Source: JAMXLO01 sp037201625 | Lineage (GTDB): Bacteria; Pseudomonadota; Alphaproteobacteria; Acetobacterales; Acetobacteraceae | Direction of reading: 5' to 3' | NCBI GenBank assembly: GCA_037201625.1 | Contig: JBBCGR010000003.1 | Span: forward strand, 1,798,001 to 1,862,000 | DNA length: 64,000 bases | Shown here: positions 1 to 9,121 of the stretch, in pieces | Layout of the letters: every line of letters begins with the position of its first letter | How positions within the stretch are numbered: the first letter of the stretch is position 1 | The notes under the pieces: generated by a model | What the model saw: only the letters and a program-made list of their open reading frames with translations | The model's database searches: none | What the model was told of the DNA's origin: nothing | Position numbers and translations under genes: made by a program

Positions 1-114
1 ACTTCATGACCAATCCGTCGCTTTCCGGTCGGGGATCTGCTCTGCATGGCGGGACAGTCATCTCACCGCTCGGGAATCATCGCCGCCAGGACCGCGTTCG
101 CCAGGATTGACCGC

Positions 115-1620
115 ATGCCGTTCACGCCGCCCGCCGATGCGCCCCGCTGCGCAGTCGTCGACCTCGGATCGAACTCGGTCCGCCTCGTCGTGTATGAGGG
201 GAACTGCCGCAACCCCGTGGCGATCTTCAACGAAAAGGCGGTGCTCCGCCTGGGGCGCGGCCTGCAATCGACCGGCCGGCTGAACGACGAAGGGATGGCC
301 CAGGCGTTCACCGTGCTGCACCGCTACCATGCGGTGGCGCACGCGATGGGCGCCGCCCCGTTCGAGATCCTCGCCACTGCGGCGGTGCGGGATGCGCGCA
401 ACGGCCCGGACTTCGTGGCCGGCCTGCAGGCGCGGCTGCCCGGCGTGCCGATCCACATCCTGACCGGCGTGCAGGAGGCGGAGTTCTCCGCCATGGGGGT
501 GCTGTGCGGCATCCCGACGGCGGATGGCGTCCTGGCCGATATCGGCGGCGGCTCGCTCGAGGTGGTGCGGCTGGATCGCGGCACGCGGGGCGTGTCCCAG
601 ACGCTCAGCCTGGGGGCGATCCGGCTGTCCGAGCGCGCCGGCAACGATCCCGTGCGGGCGCGCGCGATCGCCGAGGCCGACCTGGCCGCGGTGCCGTGGC
701 TGGCGGAAGGCGCCGGCCGGGACCTGTACCTGGTGGGCGGCGCGTGGCGGGCGCTGGCACGCATCCATATGGCGCAAACGGCCTACCCGCTGCAGATGGT
801 GCACCACTACACGATCAGCCGCGAGGAGGCGCGCGACCTGACCGGCGTGATCGCCGGCGCCGGCCGCCGTGCGCTGGAGCGATTGCCGGGCCTGTCGCGC
901 CGGCGCATCGACGACCTGCCCTATGCCGCCGTCGTGCTGCGCCGCGTGCTGCGCGCGACCGGCGTGCGCCGCGTGGTGTTCAGCGCGAGCGGCCTGCGCG
1001 AGGGCTGGTTCATGCAGCGCATGCCTGACGCGGTGAGCGGGCAGGACCCGCTGCTGGCGGCCGGCCGGGACTTCGCCGGCCGTCTGGGACGCGACCCCGA
1101 CCTGCCCCCCGCGCTGATGGCGTGGACCGATCCGCTGTTCCCCGGTGAGACCGGCGAGGCGCGCCGCCTGCGCGAGGCGGCCTGCTGGATGTCGGATATC
1201 GGCAGCCACGACCATCCCGAATTCCGTGCCGAGCAGGCGTTCCTGCGCGTGCTTCGCCAGCCCGGCATCGGGCTCGACCACCATGCGCGGGCATTTCTCG
1301 CCCTCACCATTGCCATGCGCTACGAGGTGGACTCCGAGGCCGGCTTCCTGCGCCCGGCACGGCTGCTGCTGGACGTCGCCAGCATGCATCGCGCCGAAGT
1401 CCTCGGCGTGGCGCTGCGGCTGGCCTACACGCTGTCGGCCGGCACGCCCGACCTGCTGGCGGGCACCGGGCTGGCGCTGTCCGGCAGCCGGCTGACCCTG
1501 CATCTGCGCGAGGACAGCGGTGTGTTCGCCGGCGAGAGCGTGATGCGGCGGCTGGACCGCCTGGCCCAGGCGGTCGGCCTGGAAGCCGCCACGGAGGCTG
1601 CCCGCGACCGGGCCGCCTGA
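115..1620 (+). CDS. ppx: Ppx/GppA-family exopolyphosphatase
   Basis: Hydrolyses terminal phosphates of polyphosphate or pppGpp (ASKHA-fold phosphatase). Near the N-terminus AVVDLGSNSVRLVVY (residues 13-27) is the first phosphate-binding motif, and LADIGGGSLEVVRL (about 140-155) is the second, with the expected DIGGGS. The C-terminal half carries an HD-like helical region (SDIGSHDHPEFRAEQ...GLDHHARAFLAL) typical of the longer Ppx form. About 501 residues, normal for the family. The frame is open from 46, but the ATG at 115 has an AGGA about 8 nt upstream and places the first motif where family members have it. The stop overlaps the start of the GNAT gene by one base, so the two are probably co-translated. 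Ppx versus GppA specificity cannot be told from sequence. Confidence 0.9.
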   Translation: MPFTPPADAPRCAVVDLGSNSVRLVVYEGNCRNPVAIFNEKAVLRLGRGLQSTGRLNDEGMAQAFTVLHRYHAVAHAMGAAPFEILATAAVRDARNGPDFVAGLQARLPGVPIHILTGVQEAEFSAMGVLCGIPTADGVLADIGGGSLEVVRLDRGTRGVSQTLSLGAIRLSERAGNDPVRARAIAEADLAAVPWLAEGAGRDLYLVGGAWRALARIHMAQTAYPLQMVHHYTISREEARDLTGVIAGAGRRALERLPGLSRRRIDDLPYAAVVLRRVLRATGVRRVVFSASGLREGWFMQRMPDAVSGQDPLLAAGRDFAGRLGRDPDLPPALMAWTDPLFPGETGEARRLREAACWMSDIGSHDHPEFRAEQAFLRVLRQPGIGLDHHARAFLALTIAMRYEVDSEAGFLRPARLLLDVASMHRAEVLGVALRLAYTLSAGTPDLLAGTGLALSGSRLTLHLREDSGVFAGESVMRRLDRLAQAVGLEAATEAARDRAA

Positions 1621-2060
1621 TGATCCGCCGCGCGCTGGCCGCCGAGACGGACACCGTGCGCGACGTCGTCTGCGCCGCCTATGCCCCCTACATCCCGCGC
1701 ATCGGCAAGCCGCCCGGGCCGATGCTGGACGACTACGCGCGGCGCATCGCTGCCGGCGAGGCCTGGGTGCTGGATGAGGGGGGCCGCATCGTGGGCGTGC
1801 TCGTGCTGGAGCAGACGGCGGATGGATTCCTGCTCGACAACATCGCCGTGCTGCCCGATTGCCAGGGCAAAGGATTCGGTCACGAGTTGTTGTTGTTCGC
1901 CGAGGCCGAAGCCCGGCGTGGCGGTTTCGCCGAGGTCCGTCTGTACACCCATGCACTGATGACCGAGAATATTGCCCTGTATCGGCGCATCGGCTTCGTC
2001 GAGACGCATAATATCACGGAAAATGGCTACGACCGCGTGTACATGGCAAAGCGGCTATAG
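1620..2060 (+). CDS. GNAT-family N-acetyltransferase
   Basis: Transfers an acetyl group from acetyl-CoA to an unknown amine. The 146-residue protein is a single GNAT domain: strand 4 LLDNIAVLPDCQ, the acetyl-CoA pyrophosphate loop QGKGFG (about residues 82-87), then helix 3 HELLLFAEAEARR and the C-terminal NIALYRRIGFVE block. Its ATG overlaps the ppx stop (TGATG), which indicates translational coupling. Substrate unknown; the closest annotations for this type are generic. Confidence 0.88.
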   Translation: MIRRALAAETDTVRDVVCAAYAPYIPRIGKPPGPMLDDYARRIAAGEAWVLDEGGRIVGVLVLEQTADGFLLDNIAVLPDCQGKGFGHELLLFAEAEARRGGFAEVRLYTHALMTENIALYRRIGFVETHNITENGYDRVYMAKRL

Positions 2061-2241
2061 TACAGCCGGTATTACCCGGTAATTCTGCTGAAGCATTCGG
2101 TTACGTTGTGACATGCCATGACCGCATGCTTCCGCCGCATGGCTGGAGGCGGGTCGCGGCTTCTGTCGGAAATGTGGCGGCGCGCTATGTCCCGCTGCGG
2201 CGCACAAGCGCTGAACCGCTTAATCCTCCGGGAGAAAGACC

Positions 2242-2523
2242 ATGAAACGATTGCTTCTGGCCAGCGCGGCCGGGCTTGCGGTAACCACCGGTGCGGCGTT
2301 CGCGGCGGGTGTACCTGGTACGCCGGGCACCGCACAACCGGCCCAGGACAGCTTCTACTCGGGCTATCTGTTCCCGGATGACGGTTCTCCGTCGGGCGAT
2401 GAGCCGACAGCAATTCCGGTGCCGCAGCCGTCCACCCCGACCGGCATCGGCGGGCTCAACTTCACGCATATCTTCCTGTTCCCGCCGTCCGAAGGCGCCG
2501 ACGGCGGCGACGGCCAGGGCTGA
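2242..2523 (+). CDS. Small secreted protein with C-terminal LFPP motif
   Basis: 93 residues with a clean Sec signal peptide (MKRLLLASAAGLAVTTGAAFA, cleavage predicted after AFA near residue 21). The mature part is short, rich in Pro, Gly, Ser and acidic residues, with no cysteine, and ends HIFLFPPSEGADGGDGQG. A strong ribosome binding site (GGGAGAAAG) lies 3-9 nt before the ATG. A second gene of the same design lies at 32359-32628, ending VSLFPPNGNEGANN; I recognise neither. The gene is isolated and is followed by a palindromic repeat that separates it from the convergent glutamine-synthetase-like gene. Confidence 0.75.
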   Translation: MKRLLLASAAGLAVTTGAAFAAGVPGTPGTAQPAQDSFYSGYLFPDDGSPSGDEPTAIPVPQPSTPTGIGGLNFTHIFLFPPSEGADGGDGQG

Positions 2524-2577
2524 TCCTGAAGGGCTGACACCGAGGCCCAGGAAGCTCGACCACCATCATCGTGGTGA

Positions 2578-2636
2578 GGCCTGGTCCCGTTATCCGCGTC
2601 TTTGCTCACGCGAGTGAAGACGCGGATGACCGGGCC
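2578..2636. repeat. Palindromic intergenic repeat, variant copy
   Basis: Inverted repeat in which GGCC-GGTC...ATCCGCGTCTT pairs with AAGACGCGGAT-GACC-GGCC around a 14-nt loop. It resembles the dispersed CATCCACGTCTTT/AAAGACGTGGATG family found elsewhere in the window, with CGCG in place of CACG. It sits between two convergent genes and could terminate both. Confidence 0.7.
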
Positions 2637-2672
2637 TGCGCCCAAGCCTGGCAAAAGCCCCTCGCGGTTCCC

Positions 2673-3947
2673 TCAGTAAATCTCGAAGTATCGGTTGCAG
2701 AGTTCGTTCATCGCCCATTCGGCGACGTGGTGCACCTCGGAGCGCTTGTGGCGCAGATAGGCCTCCAGGAAGACCGGACCGAACCACCCTGCCACCGCCT
2801 TGCTCGCCGCCATCGCGTCGAGCGCCTCGCCGAGCGAATGCGGCAGTTCATCGGCGTCGGCGGCCGAATGCGGCAGGCCCAGCTTGCGCTGCAGGCCGTC
2901 CGCCCCGGCGAAGATGATCGCACCGAGCGCGAGGTAGGGGCTCGCGGCCGCGTCGCTCACGCGGAACTCCAGGTTGAACTGCGCCGCCGTGTCGGCCGCG
3001 TCCGCCGCGGCGAACACCGGGCAGACGCGCAGGGCCGCGCCGCGATCCTGCTGGACGATGTCGATGAGGGTCGGCGCCCAGCGGTTCGGCGTCAGCCGGA
3101 GATAGGAGACCGGCGAGGGTGCGGTGATGGCGCAGATCGCCGGCAGGTGGTGCAGGACGCCCGCGCAGAAATGCTGGGCCGCCATGCTGAGCCCCATCGG
3201 TCCGGTCGGCGCATAGGTCACCGGCGCGCCGGCCGCGTCCTGCAGGCTCATGTGCACATGCATGCCGTTGCCGACGCCCGAGGCCTCCGGCATCGGCGAG
3301 AACGACGCCCGGAACCCGTGCCGGTGGGCGGCCGCGCGCGCCATCTCGCGGGTGATGACCGCCTGGTCGGCGGCGGCCAGGGCGGCGGCCGGCGCCACCG
3401 TTACCTCGAATTGCCGCGTGCCGTACTCGGCCAGGAAGCTATCCGGCTGTACGCCGGCGGCGCGCAGCGCGGCGATGAAGCTCTCGCCGAACGTGCCCTG
3501 GCGACGGAACGCATTCAGACTGTACGCATCGCCGTCACGGTGCTGGTTGCCGGTGTAGACGAACTCCTGCTCGAACGCCGCGATCAGGCGCAGCCCGGCA
3601 GCGGCATCGAGTGCCGCAATGGCGCGGCGGAGGAATTCGCGCGGGCAGCACTCCCACGGCGTGCCGTCGATGGTGCGGATGTCGCCCAGGAAGAAATGCT
3701 CGGGCGCCGAGCCGTCCGCGAAGTCGACGCGCACCTCGGTCGTGGCGTCCGGCACTATCATGAGGTCGCCGCCGGTGCCGAACGGCGTATCGAGGATCGG
3801 GCCGAACGCCGTCTGCATCAGGTTCGAATGCGTCCAGCCGACGCCTTTGCGCCGCCGCGCCGCGATTTCGCTGGCAGGAAAGCCCTTGCCACGAACATGG
3901 CCGGCGATATCGCAGGTGCCGACGAACACCAGTTCTTCGCGCAGCAT
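2673..3947 (-). CDS. Glutamine synthetase family protein (gamma-glutamyl ligase type)
   Basis: ATP-dependent ligase of the glutamine synthetase fold, 424 residues. Visible catalytic-domain landmarks, in order: AEYGTRQFE, GNGMHVHMS (the GxGMHxHxS metal/glutamate loop), LTPNRWAP (the NRxAP loop) and NLEFRVSDAA-SPYLALGA near the C-terminus, where the catalytic Arg is kept. The N-terminal beta-grasp part is short and begins with GTCDIAGHVRGKGFP. True GlnA sequences differ here, and the adenylylation-site region is not recognisable, so this is more likely a polyamine or amine gamma-glutamylating enzyme (PuuA/GlnT type) than the ammonia-assimilating enzyme. Stands alone on the minus strand. Confidence 0.85.
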   Translation of the reverse strand: MLREELVFVGTCDIAGHVRGKGFPASEIAARRRKGVGWTHSNLMQTAFGPILDTPFGTGGDLMIVPDATTEVRVDFADGSAPEHFFLGDIRTIDGTPWECCPREFLRRAIAALDAAAGLRLIAAFEQEFVYTGNQHRDGDAYSLNAFRRQGTFGESFIAALRAAGVQPDSFLAEYGTRQFEVTVAPAAALAAADQAVITREMARAAAHRHGFRASFSPMPEASGVGNGMHVHMSLQDAAGAPVTYAPTGPMGLSMAAQHFCAGVLHHLPAICAITAPSPVSYLRLTPNRWAPTLIDIVQQDRGAALRVCPVFAAADAADTAAQFNLEFRVSDAAASPYLALGAIIFAGADGLQRKLGLPHSAADADELPHSLGEALDAMAASKAVAGWFGPVFLEAYLRHKRSEVHHVAEWAMNELCNRYFEIY

Positions 3948-4103
3948 AGCGCTCTCCCGTTACAATTCGATGCAACGTAGCGCGGACAGTGCAGGGCTGA
4001 GAACCGCGCAGGGCACTTGTGCCGCTTCGCAATGAGGAGTCAGGCTGCGGCGGAATCGGTTCGCCACCGATTCACCCGACCATCCCACCTCCCGAGGTAC
4101 CCC

Positions 4104-4442
4104 ATGAAAGTACGCGCCCTAGCACTCGCCGCTGGCTTCCTCGCGGTCGCCGGCCTCGCCGGCTGCGCATCCACCCCGCCGGCTCCGCCGCCGCCACCCG
4201 CACCGGCACCGGTCGCTGCCCCTGCCCCGCCGCCGCCGCCTGCCATGCCCGCCAACCTGACGCCGGCGCAGCAGCGCGTCGCGAAGCTGCAGATGGCGCT
4301 GAATGCCAACGGCGCGCAGATCGATGTCGACGGCAAGATGGGCGGCAAGACCGTTACGGCGCTGAAAGATTTCCAGAAGGCGCACAACCTGCGGCCCACC
4401 GGCCATGTCGACGCCGCGACGCTGAAGGCGCTCGGCGGCTGA
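4104..4442 (+). CDS. Peptidoglycan-binding lipoprotein
   Basis: 112 residues. Signal peptide followed by lipobox LAGC (residues 18-21, lipidated Cys21); Ala at +2 favours the outer membrane. A linker of alternating Pro and Ala (residues about 24-48) leads to a PG_binding_1 domain (residues about 50-112) with the typical three-helix pattern QRVAKLQMALNANGAQIDVDG...FQKAHNLRPTGHVDAATLKAL. The frame is open upstream to 4017, but only the ATG at 4104 starts a lipoprotein signal sequence. Likely tethers the outer membrane to, or senses, the cell wall. Confidence 0.85.
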   Translation: MKVRALALAAGFLAVAGLAGCASTPPAPPPPPAPAPVAAPAPPPPPAMPANLTPAQQRVAKLQMALNANGAQIDVDGKMGGKTVTALKDFQKAHNLRPTGHVDAATLKALGG

Positions 4443-4448
4443 TCGCCT

Positions 4449-4495
4449 GGCAGCCGCCACGCCGGTCCGGTCACCCGGGCGGCGCGGCGGCTGCC
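4449..4495. terminator. Hairpin downstream of lipoprotein gene
   Basis: A perfect 10-bp inverted repeat, GGCAGCCGCC and GGCGGCTGCC, with a 27-nt GC-rich loop lies 7 nt after the lipoprotein stop. There is no T-run after it, so it is at best a weak or Rho-assisted terminator. Confidence 0.35.
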
Positions 4496-4518
4496 AACCC
4501 GCGACCGGTCAAGTCCAC

Positions 4519-4678
4519 AGCGTGATCCGTGCAGATCGACTCACCGGAGTGGTGCAGCGCGCTCCCCGATAACGAGCCAGCGCGTGATCCGTGCGGATGC
4601 GGTCACCGACGCGGTGAAGCACGCACTCAGACAACGCGCTAGCGCGGGTTCCGAGAGGCAACGCAGTCAGGCAACGAT
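4519..4678. repeat. GCGTGATCCGT-type intergenic repeat, degenerate copy
   Basis: The gap before pheT holds two successive AGCGTGATCCGTGC units, each followed by a TCACCG(G/A)-GTGGTG-like segment, then ACTCAGACAACGCGCTAGCGCGGGTTCC. The same order (GCGTGATCCGT, ACCGGAGCGGTGAA, CTCAGACAACGAGCTAG, GGGTTCCGTG) recurs at 32889-33110. No open reading frame of substance. Confidence 0.7.
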
Positions 4679-7141
4679 CTAGCGCAGGACGGCGCCGGTC
4701 GCCTTGGCCACGGCAGCGACGACCTTCTGCGACGCGGCCTCGATCTCCGCCTCCGTCAGGGTGCGTTCGCGCGGCTGGAACGTGACCTCGATGGCCAGTG
4801 ACTTCTTGCCGTCGGGCAGCCGGTCGCCCTGGTAGAGGTCGAACAGCGACACCCCGGTGATCAGCGTGCGTTCGGCACCGCGCGCTGCCCGCAGCACCGC
4901 ATCGGCGGTGACGGCGACATCGACCAGGAAAGCGAAGTCGCGGCGGATCGGCTGGAACTGCGGCAGGTCGGGCGCCGATCTCCTGCGCCGCCGGGGCTCG
5001 CCCACAGCGTCCAGGTTGAGCGAGAAGGCGACCACCGGCCCCGCAAGGTCGAGCGCGGCCAGCACGCTCGGATGCAGTTCGCCGAAGCTGCCGAGGACCG
5101 TCTTCGGACCCTGGCGCACCATGGCGGAGCGGCCGGGATGATAGAAGCCTGGCGCGTCCTGCGTCAGCATCAGCGCATCGAGCGGCACGCCGACCGCCGC
5201 CATGACCGCCCAGAGATCGGCCTTGGCATCCATCGCATCGAGCGGGCGTGACGATGCCAGCCAGGACCGCGGCGTCGCCCCGGCGCGCAGCCCGGCTGCG
5301 ATCCAGCGCTGGCTGCACGCCGCGTCGGTCGCGAATTCCGGACCGATCTCGAACAGCGCCACGTCGGGATAGCCACGCGCGGCGTTGCGCTGTGCCGCGA
5401 GTGCCAGCGTGGCGATCGGCGTCGGACGAAGCTGGTCGAGATCGGCCGCGATCGGGTTGGTCAGGTGCAGCGCGTCGGGCGTGGCGCCGAACAGCGCGGC
5501 CTGCGCCTGCGGCATGAAGCTGAAGGTGACGCACTCGGCGAGGCCCTGGGCGGCGAGCGTCCGATGGGCCAGGGCGGCACGCACCTGCGAGGGCGTGAGC
5601 GTCGCCAGCGGCACCGGCGATGCGCGCGGCAAGGACACCGGCGGCACGGCGTCGAGGCCGCGCAGGCGCAGCACCTCCTCCACCAGATCGCATTCCGGCT
5701 CGATCTCGGCGCAGCCCTGGGCGGCCTTCCCGGCGAGCGCCGGGTCGAGCGTCGGCGCCTGTTCCAGTTCGATGGGCGCGGCGATGTCGTTGCGCCAGGA
5801 GGGGACGGCGACCGTGACCCGTGCCGCGTCACGCGCCTGCACGGCGAAGCCAAGCCGCTGCAGCGAGGCGACGGCCTCATCGGCCGGGATGTCGGAACCG
5901 CCAAGGCCGGCGATGCGCTCGAACCGCAGCGTGGCGGTGCGCTGCCAGGCCGGCGGCGTGCCGGCCGCGGTGACCTCGCCAGGCTCGCCGCCGCAAAGCT
6001 CCAGCACCATGGCGGTGGCGGCCTCCACCGCGTCCGGCATCAGTGCCGCGTCGATGCCGCGCTCGAAGCGCTGGCGGGCGTCCGACACGATCTGATGGCG
6101 GCGGCCGGTCAGGGAAATGCGGACCGGGTCGAACAGGGCGCATTCGATGAACACGCCGGTGGTGGCTTCGTCGCAGCCGGTTGCCTCGCCGCCGATGACG
6201 CCGGCCATCGACTGCACGCCGGCGGCGTCGGCGATGGCGCAGTCATCTTCGGTGACCGTGTAGTCGCGCCCGTTCAGCGCGCGGAAGGTCTCGCCGCGAC
6301 CCGGGCGCAGGCTGAGCACATCGCCGGCCAGTTTGCCCATGTCGAACACGTGCAGCGGGCGGCCGAGATCGACGGTGAAGAAATTGGTGATGTCCACCAG
6401 CGCGTTGATCGGACGCAGGCCGATCGAGGTCAGCCGGTCCTGCAGCCATTGCGGGCTCGGGCCGTTGCGGACGCCGCGGATGGCGCGGCCGAGGATCCAG
6501 GGGCAGGCCTGGGGCCAGTCGATCTGCCAGCGCGGGCCGCCGCTGAAGCCGGGCGCGACCGGCGCCGGCTGCCAGGGTTTCAGGGTGCCGATGCCGGCGG
6601 CGGCCAGGTCGCGGGCGATGCCGCGGACCGAGAAGCAGTCGCCGCGGTTCGGCGTGACGCTGACATCGATCAGCGGATCGTCGAGGCCCGCCCATTCTGC
6701 GTACTGCACCCCGATGGGCGCATCCTCCGGCAGGTCGACGATGCCGGCATGGTCGTCGCCAAGCCCCATCTCGCGGGCGGACAGCAGCATCCCCGCGCTC
6801 TTCACGCCGCGGATCTCACCGATTTTCAGGGTGATGCCGGTGCCCGGGATGAAGCTGCCGGGTGGGGCGAACACGCCCGTCATGCCGGTCCGGGCATTCG
6901 GCGCGCCGCACACCACGGACACCGTCTCGCTGCCGGTATCCACCGTGCAGACGCGCAGGCGATCGGCGTTGGGGTGCTGCACCGCCTCGACCACGCGGGC
7001 GATGCGGAACGCGGCGAGGGCGGCGCCGCGATCCTCCACGCCCTCGAGTTCCAGGCCGATGCGGGTCAGCGTGTCGGTGATCTCGCCGACGGTGGCCGAG
7101 GTGTCGAGGTGGGTCCGCAGCCAGGAGAGGGTGAACTTCAT
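4679..7141 (-). CDS. pheT: Phenylalanine--tRNA ligase beta subunit
   Basis: Beta subunit of the (alpha-beta)2 cytosolic enzyme that charges tRNA-Phe; 820 residues, a normal length. The start MKFTLSWLRTHLDT is the standard PheT N-terminus. It is followed by the OB-fold tRNA-binding region (residues about 40-150, VVEAVQHPNADRLRVCTVDTG), the B3/B4 editing region (about 210-380), the B5 region, the catalytic-like core, and the ferredoxin-fold anticodon-binding domain at the C-terminus (PIRRDFAFLVDVAV...SLFDLYQGDRLPDGKKSLAIEV). Lies downstream of pheS on the same strand, but separated by 258 bp containing a palindromic repeat; most genomes have these genes nearly abutting. Confidence 0.97.
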   Translation of the reverse strand: MKFTLSWLRTHLDTSATVGEITDTLTRIGLELEGVEDRGAALAAFRIARVVEAVQHPNADRLRVCTVDTGSETVSVVCGAPNARTGMTGVFAPPGSFIPGTGITLKIGEIRGVKSAGMLLSAREMGLGDDHAGIVDLPEDAPIGVQYAEWAGLDDPLIDVSVTPNRGDCFSVRGIARDLAAAGIGTLKPWQPAPVAPGFSGGPRWQIDWPQACPWILGRAIRGVRNGPSPQWLQDRLTSIGLRPINALVDITNFFTVDLGRPLHVFDMGKLAGDVLSLRPGRGETFRALNGRDYTVTEDDCAIADAAGVQSMAGVIGGEATGCDEATTGVFIECALFDPVRISLTGRRHQIVSDARQRFERGIDAALMPDAVEAATAMVLELCGGEPGEVTAAGTPPAWQRTATLRFERIAGLGGSDIPADEAVASLQRLGFAVQARDAARVTVAVPSWRNDIAAPIELEQAPTLDPALAGKAAQGCAEIEPECDLVEEVLRLRGLDAVPPVSLPRASPVPLATLTPSQVRAALAHRTLAAQGLAECVTFSFMPQAQAALFGATPDALHLTNPIAADLDQLRPTPIATLALAAQRNAARGYPDVALFEIGPEFATDAACSQRWIAAGLRAGATPRSWLASSRPLDAMDAKADLWAVMAAVGVPLDALMLTQDAPGFYHPGRSAMVRQGPKTVLGSFGELHPSVLAALDLAGPVVAFSLNLDAVGEPRRRRRSAPDLPQFQPIRRDFAFLVDVAVTADAVLRAARGAERTLITGVSLFDLYQGDRLPDGKKSLAIEVTFQPRERTLTEAEIEAASQKVVAAVAKATGAVLR

Positions 7142-7208
7142 GGCCGCATCCTCTCCTCGCAGCCCCGGAGGGCAGAGACGCCGGGAGAGTTGGCGAGAGG
7201 CTGGCCAT

Positions 7209-7310
7209 CGTCATGGCCGGCCGCGTGCCGGCCATCCACGACTTTGGCACGGCCGGTACAGTCAGGTGCAAAGGCAGACGTGGATGGCCGGGCCAGGCCC
7301 GGCCATGACG
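7209..7310. repeat. Palindromic intergenic repeat between pheS and pheT
   Basis: Left arm CGTCATGGCCGG-CGTGCCGGCCATCCACG and right arm ACGTGGATGGCCGGGCCAG...CCATGACG form an interrupted palindrome of about 100 bp with smaller GGCCGGC hairpins in each arm. A full copy of the dispersed family. In this codirectional gap it could attenuate pheT expression or protect the pheS mRNA end. Confidence 0.85.
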
Positions 7311-7399
7311 GTGGGCGTCGGTTCCCCGCCGTTCCGTGAATGGCGACGGGGGCGTTCGCTCGGTGAGGGGATGCGAGGAGAGAGTGCGCCGGCATCGCG

Positions 7400-8467
7400 T
7401 TACACCCCCTCGTGCAGCATGGTGGGGGCGAGCGGATTGAAGCCGTAATGCCGCAGCCAGCGGATGTCGGATTCGAAGAACGGGCGCAGATCGGTCATGC
7501 CGTGCTTCAGCATGGTGACACGCTCCACGCCCATGCCCCAGGCGAAGCCCTGCCACTCGCGCGGGTCGATGCCGCAATTGGCCAGCACGCGCGGATGCAC
7601 CATGCCGCTGCCGAGAATCTCGAGCCAGTCGCCGCCTTTGCCGAGGTCGCCGGTGCGGCGGTTCCAGCCGATATCCACCTCCATCGAGGGCTCGGTGAAC
7701 GGGAAGTAGCTGGAGCGGAAGCGCACCGGCAGGTCGGCGATGCCGAAGAAGGTGCGCAGGAAGTCGATCAGCGTGCCCTTCAGGTGGCCGAGATGCAGGT
7801 CGCGGTCGAGGATCAGCCCCTCGCACTGGTGGAACATCGGCGAATGCGTGGCGTCGTGGTCGGCGCGGTAGGTGCGGCCGGTGACGATGACGCGGATCGG
7901 CGGCTTCTGCGCCAGCATGGTGCGGATCTGCACCGGCGAGGTCTGCGTGCGCAGCACCGGCGGCGGGCCGTTGCCCTGCGGCGGCAGGTAGAACGTATCC
8001 TGGTCGGCGCGGGCGGGGTGGTGCGCCGGGATGTTCAGCGCGCCGAAATTCATCCAGTCCGATTCGACGTCGGGCCCTTCGGCGATCGCGCAGCCCATGG
8101 CGCCGAAGATCGCGGCGATCTCATCCATGGTGCGGCTGATCGGATGGATCAGCCCGGTCTCGCGCGGACGCGGCGGCAGGGTGGGATCGAGCCGCTCCGC
8201 CGCCAGGCGGGCATCGAGTTCGGCGTTCTCCAGCGACGCGCGGCGGGCCTCGATGAGGGCGGTCAGCGCGTCCTTGACCTGGTTGAGCGCGGCCCCACGC
8301 TCCCGCCGCTGGTCGGGCGGCAGCTTGCCCAGGTCGCGCAGCAGCGCGGTGACGCGGCCGTTGCGGCCCAGCGTGGCGACACGGACCGCATCCCAGGCGC
8401 GCAGGTCGCCGGCGGCGGCCAGCGCGGCCTCGGTTTCGGAGTGCAGGGTCTGAAGGTCGTCGGTCAT
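7400..8467 (-). CDS. pheS: Phenylalanine--tRNA ligase alpha subunit
   Basis: Catalytic alpha subunit, 355 residues. N-terminal coiled-coil tRNA-binding region (residues 1-90), then class II synthetase motifs: HPISRTMDEIAAIFGAMGC (motif 1 region), FHQCEGLILDRDLHLGHLKG and FRSSYFPFTEPSMEVDI (motif 2 and substrate pocket), and GFAWGMGVERVTMLKHGMTDLR (motif 3, with the GMGVER Arg). Downstream of rplT on the same strand, giving the familiar rpmI-rplT-pheS-pheT order, although infC is missing upstream. Confidence 0.97.
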   Translation of the reverse strand: MTDDLQTLHSETEAALAAAGDLRAWDAVRVATLGRNGRVTALLRDLGKLPPDQRRERGAALNQVKDALTALIEARRASLENAELDARLAAERLDPTLPPRPRETGLIHPISRTMDEIAAIFGAMGCAIAEGPDVESDWMNFGALNIPAHHPARADQDTFYLPPQGNGPPPVLRTQTSPVQIRTMLAQKPPIRVIVTGRTYRADHDATHSPMFHQCEGLILDRDLHLGHLKGTLIDFLRTFFGIADLPVRFRSSYFPFTEPSMEVDIGWNRRTGDLGKGGDWLEILGSGMVHPRVLANCGIDPREWQGFAWGMGVERVTMLKHGMTDLRPFFESDIRWLRHYGFNPLAPTMLHEGV

Positions 8468-8551
8468 GGCGGCTACATATCGTCATTCCCGCGGCGGCGG
8501 GAACCCGGGGCGAGCGAGGCCCACCCGGGTTTCCGCGCCGCGGGGAGGACG

Positions 8552-8905
8552 TCAGAGCGCGGCCTGCACCTTCCGCACGATCTCCGCGAATGCCGTCGCA
8601 TCGTCATAGGCGATGGCGGCGAGCACCTTGCGGTCGATCTCGATGCCGGCCTTCTTCAGGCCGTCGATGAAGCGGCTGTAGGTCAGGCCGTGCTCGCGGA
8701 CCGCGGCGTTGATGCGCTGGATCCACAGGCCGCGGAAGTCGCGCTTCTTGTTGCGCCGGTCGCGGTAGGCGTACTGCAGCGACTTCTCGAGCCGCTCCTT
8801 CGCCGCGCGATAGGTGGTGGAGGTGCGGCCGCGGAAGCCCTTCGACTGCTCGAGGACCTTCTTGTGCCGTGCGTGGGTGGTGGTGCCCCGTTTGACGCGT
8901 GCCAT
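8552..8905 (-). CDS. rplT: 50S ribosomal protein L20
   Basis: 117 residues, matching bL20 throughout: MARVKRGTTTHARHKKVLEQSKGFRGR at the start (basic RNA-binding extension) and the FIDGLKKAGIEIDRKVLAAIA globular C-terminus. Twelve bases separate it from rpmI, so they are surely one transcript. An inverted GC-rich stretch (about 8475-8540) lies between it and pheS. Confidence 0.97.
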   Translation of the reverse strand: MARVKRGTTTHARHKKVLEQSKGFRGRTSTTYRAAKERLEKSLQYAYRDRRNKKRDFRGLWIQRINAAVREHGLTYSRFIDGLKKAGIEIDRKVLAAIAYDDATAFAEIVRKVQAAL

Positions 8906-8917
8906 GTGCCTGCCTCC

Positions 8918-9121
8918 TCAACCCAGCCCGTAGGGCGCCCAGGACTTCACCGTGCGGGCGTCCATGGGGGTCAGCGTCTGCATCCGGCGGTTGCTGCGCT
9001 TGGATTTCTGCGTGCGGGCGGACAGGTTGTGGCGCTTCATGCCCGGGCCGGCCTTCACCTTGCCGGTCGCCGTGATCTTGAATCGCTTCTTGACCGACGA
9101 CTTGGTCTTCATCTTGGGCAT
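8918..9121 (-). CDS. rpmI: 50S ribosomal protein L35
   Basis: 67 residues, MPKMKTKSSVKKRFKITATG, the standard bL35 N-terminus, with RHNLSARTQKSKR in the middle. The frame is open further upstream to 9157, but the start at 9121 matches the conserved protein end and has a GGAGA ribosome binding site before it. infC, the usual upstream neighbour, is replaced by ABC transporter genes. Confidence 0.97.
   Translation of the reverse strand: MPKMKTKSSVKKRFKITATGKVKAGPGMKRHNLSARTQKSKRSNRRMQTLTPMDARTVKSWAPYGLG

Noticed and set aside
1..114. Possible partial gene at the left edge
   Set aside because: No domain or continuing frame could be recognised in the first 114 bases, and the ppx start is well supported.
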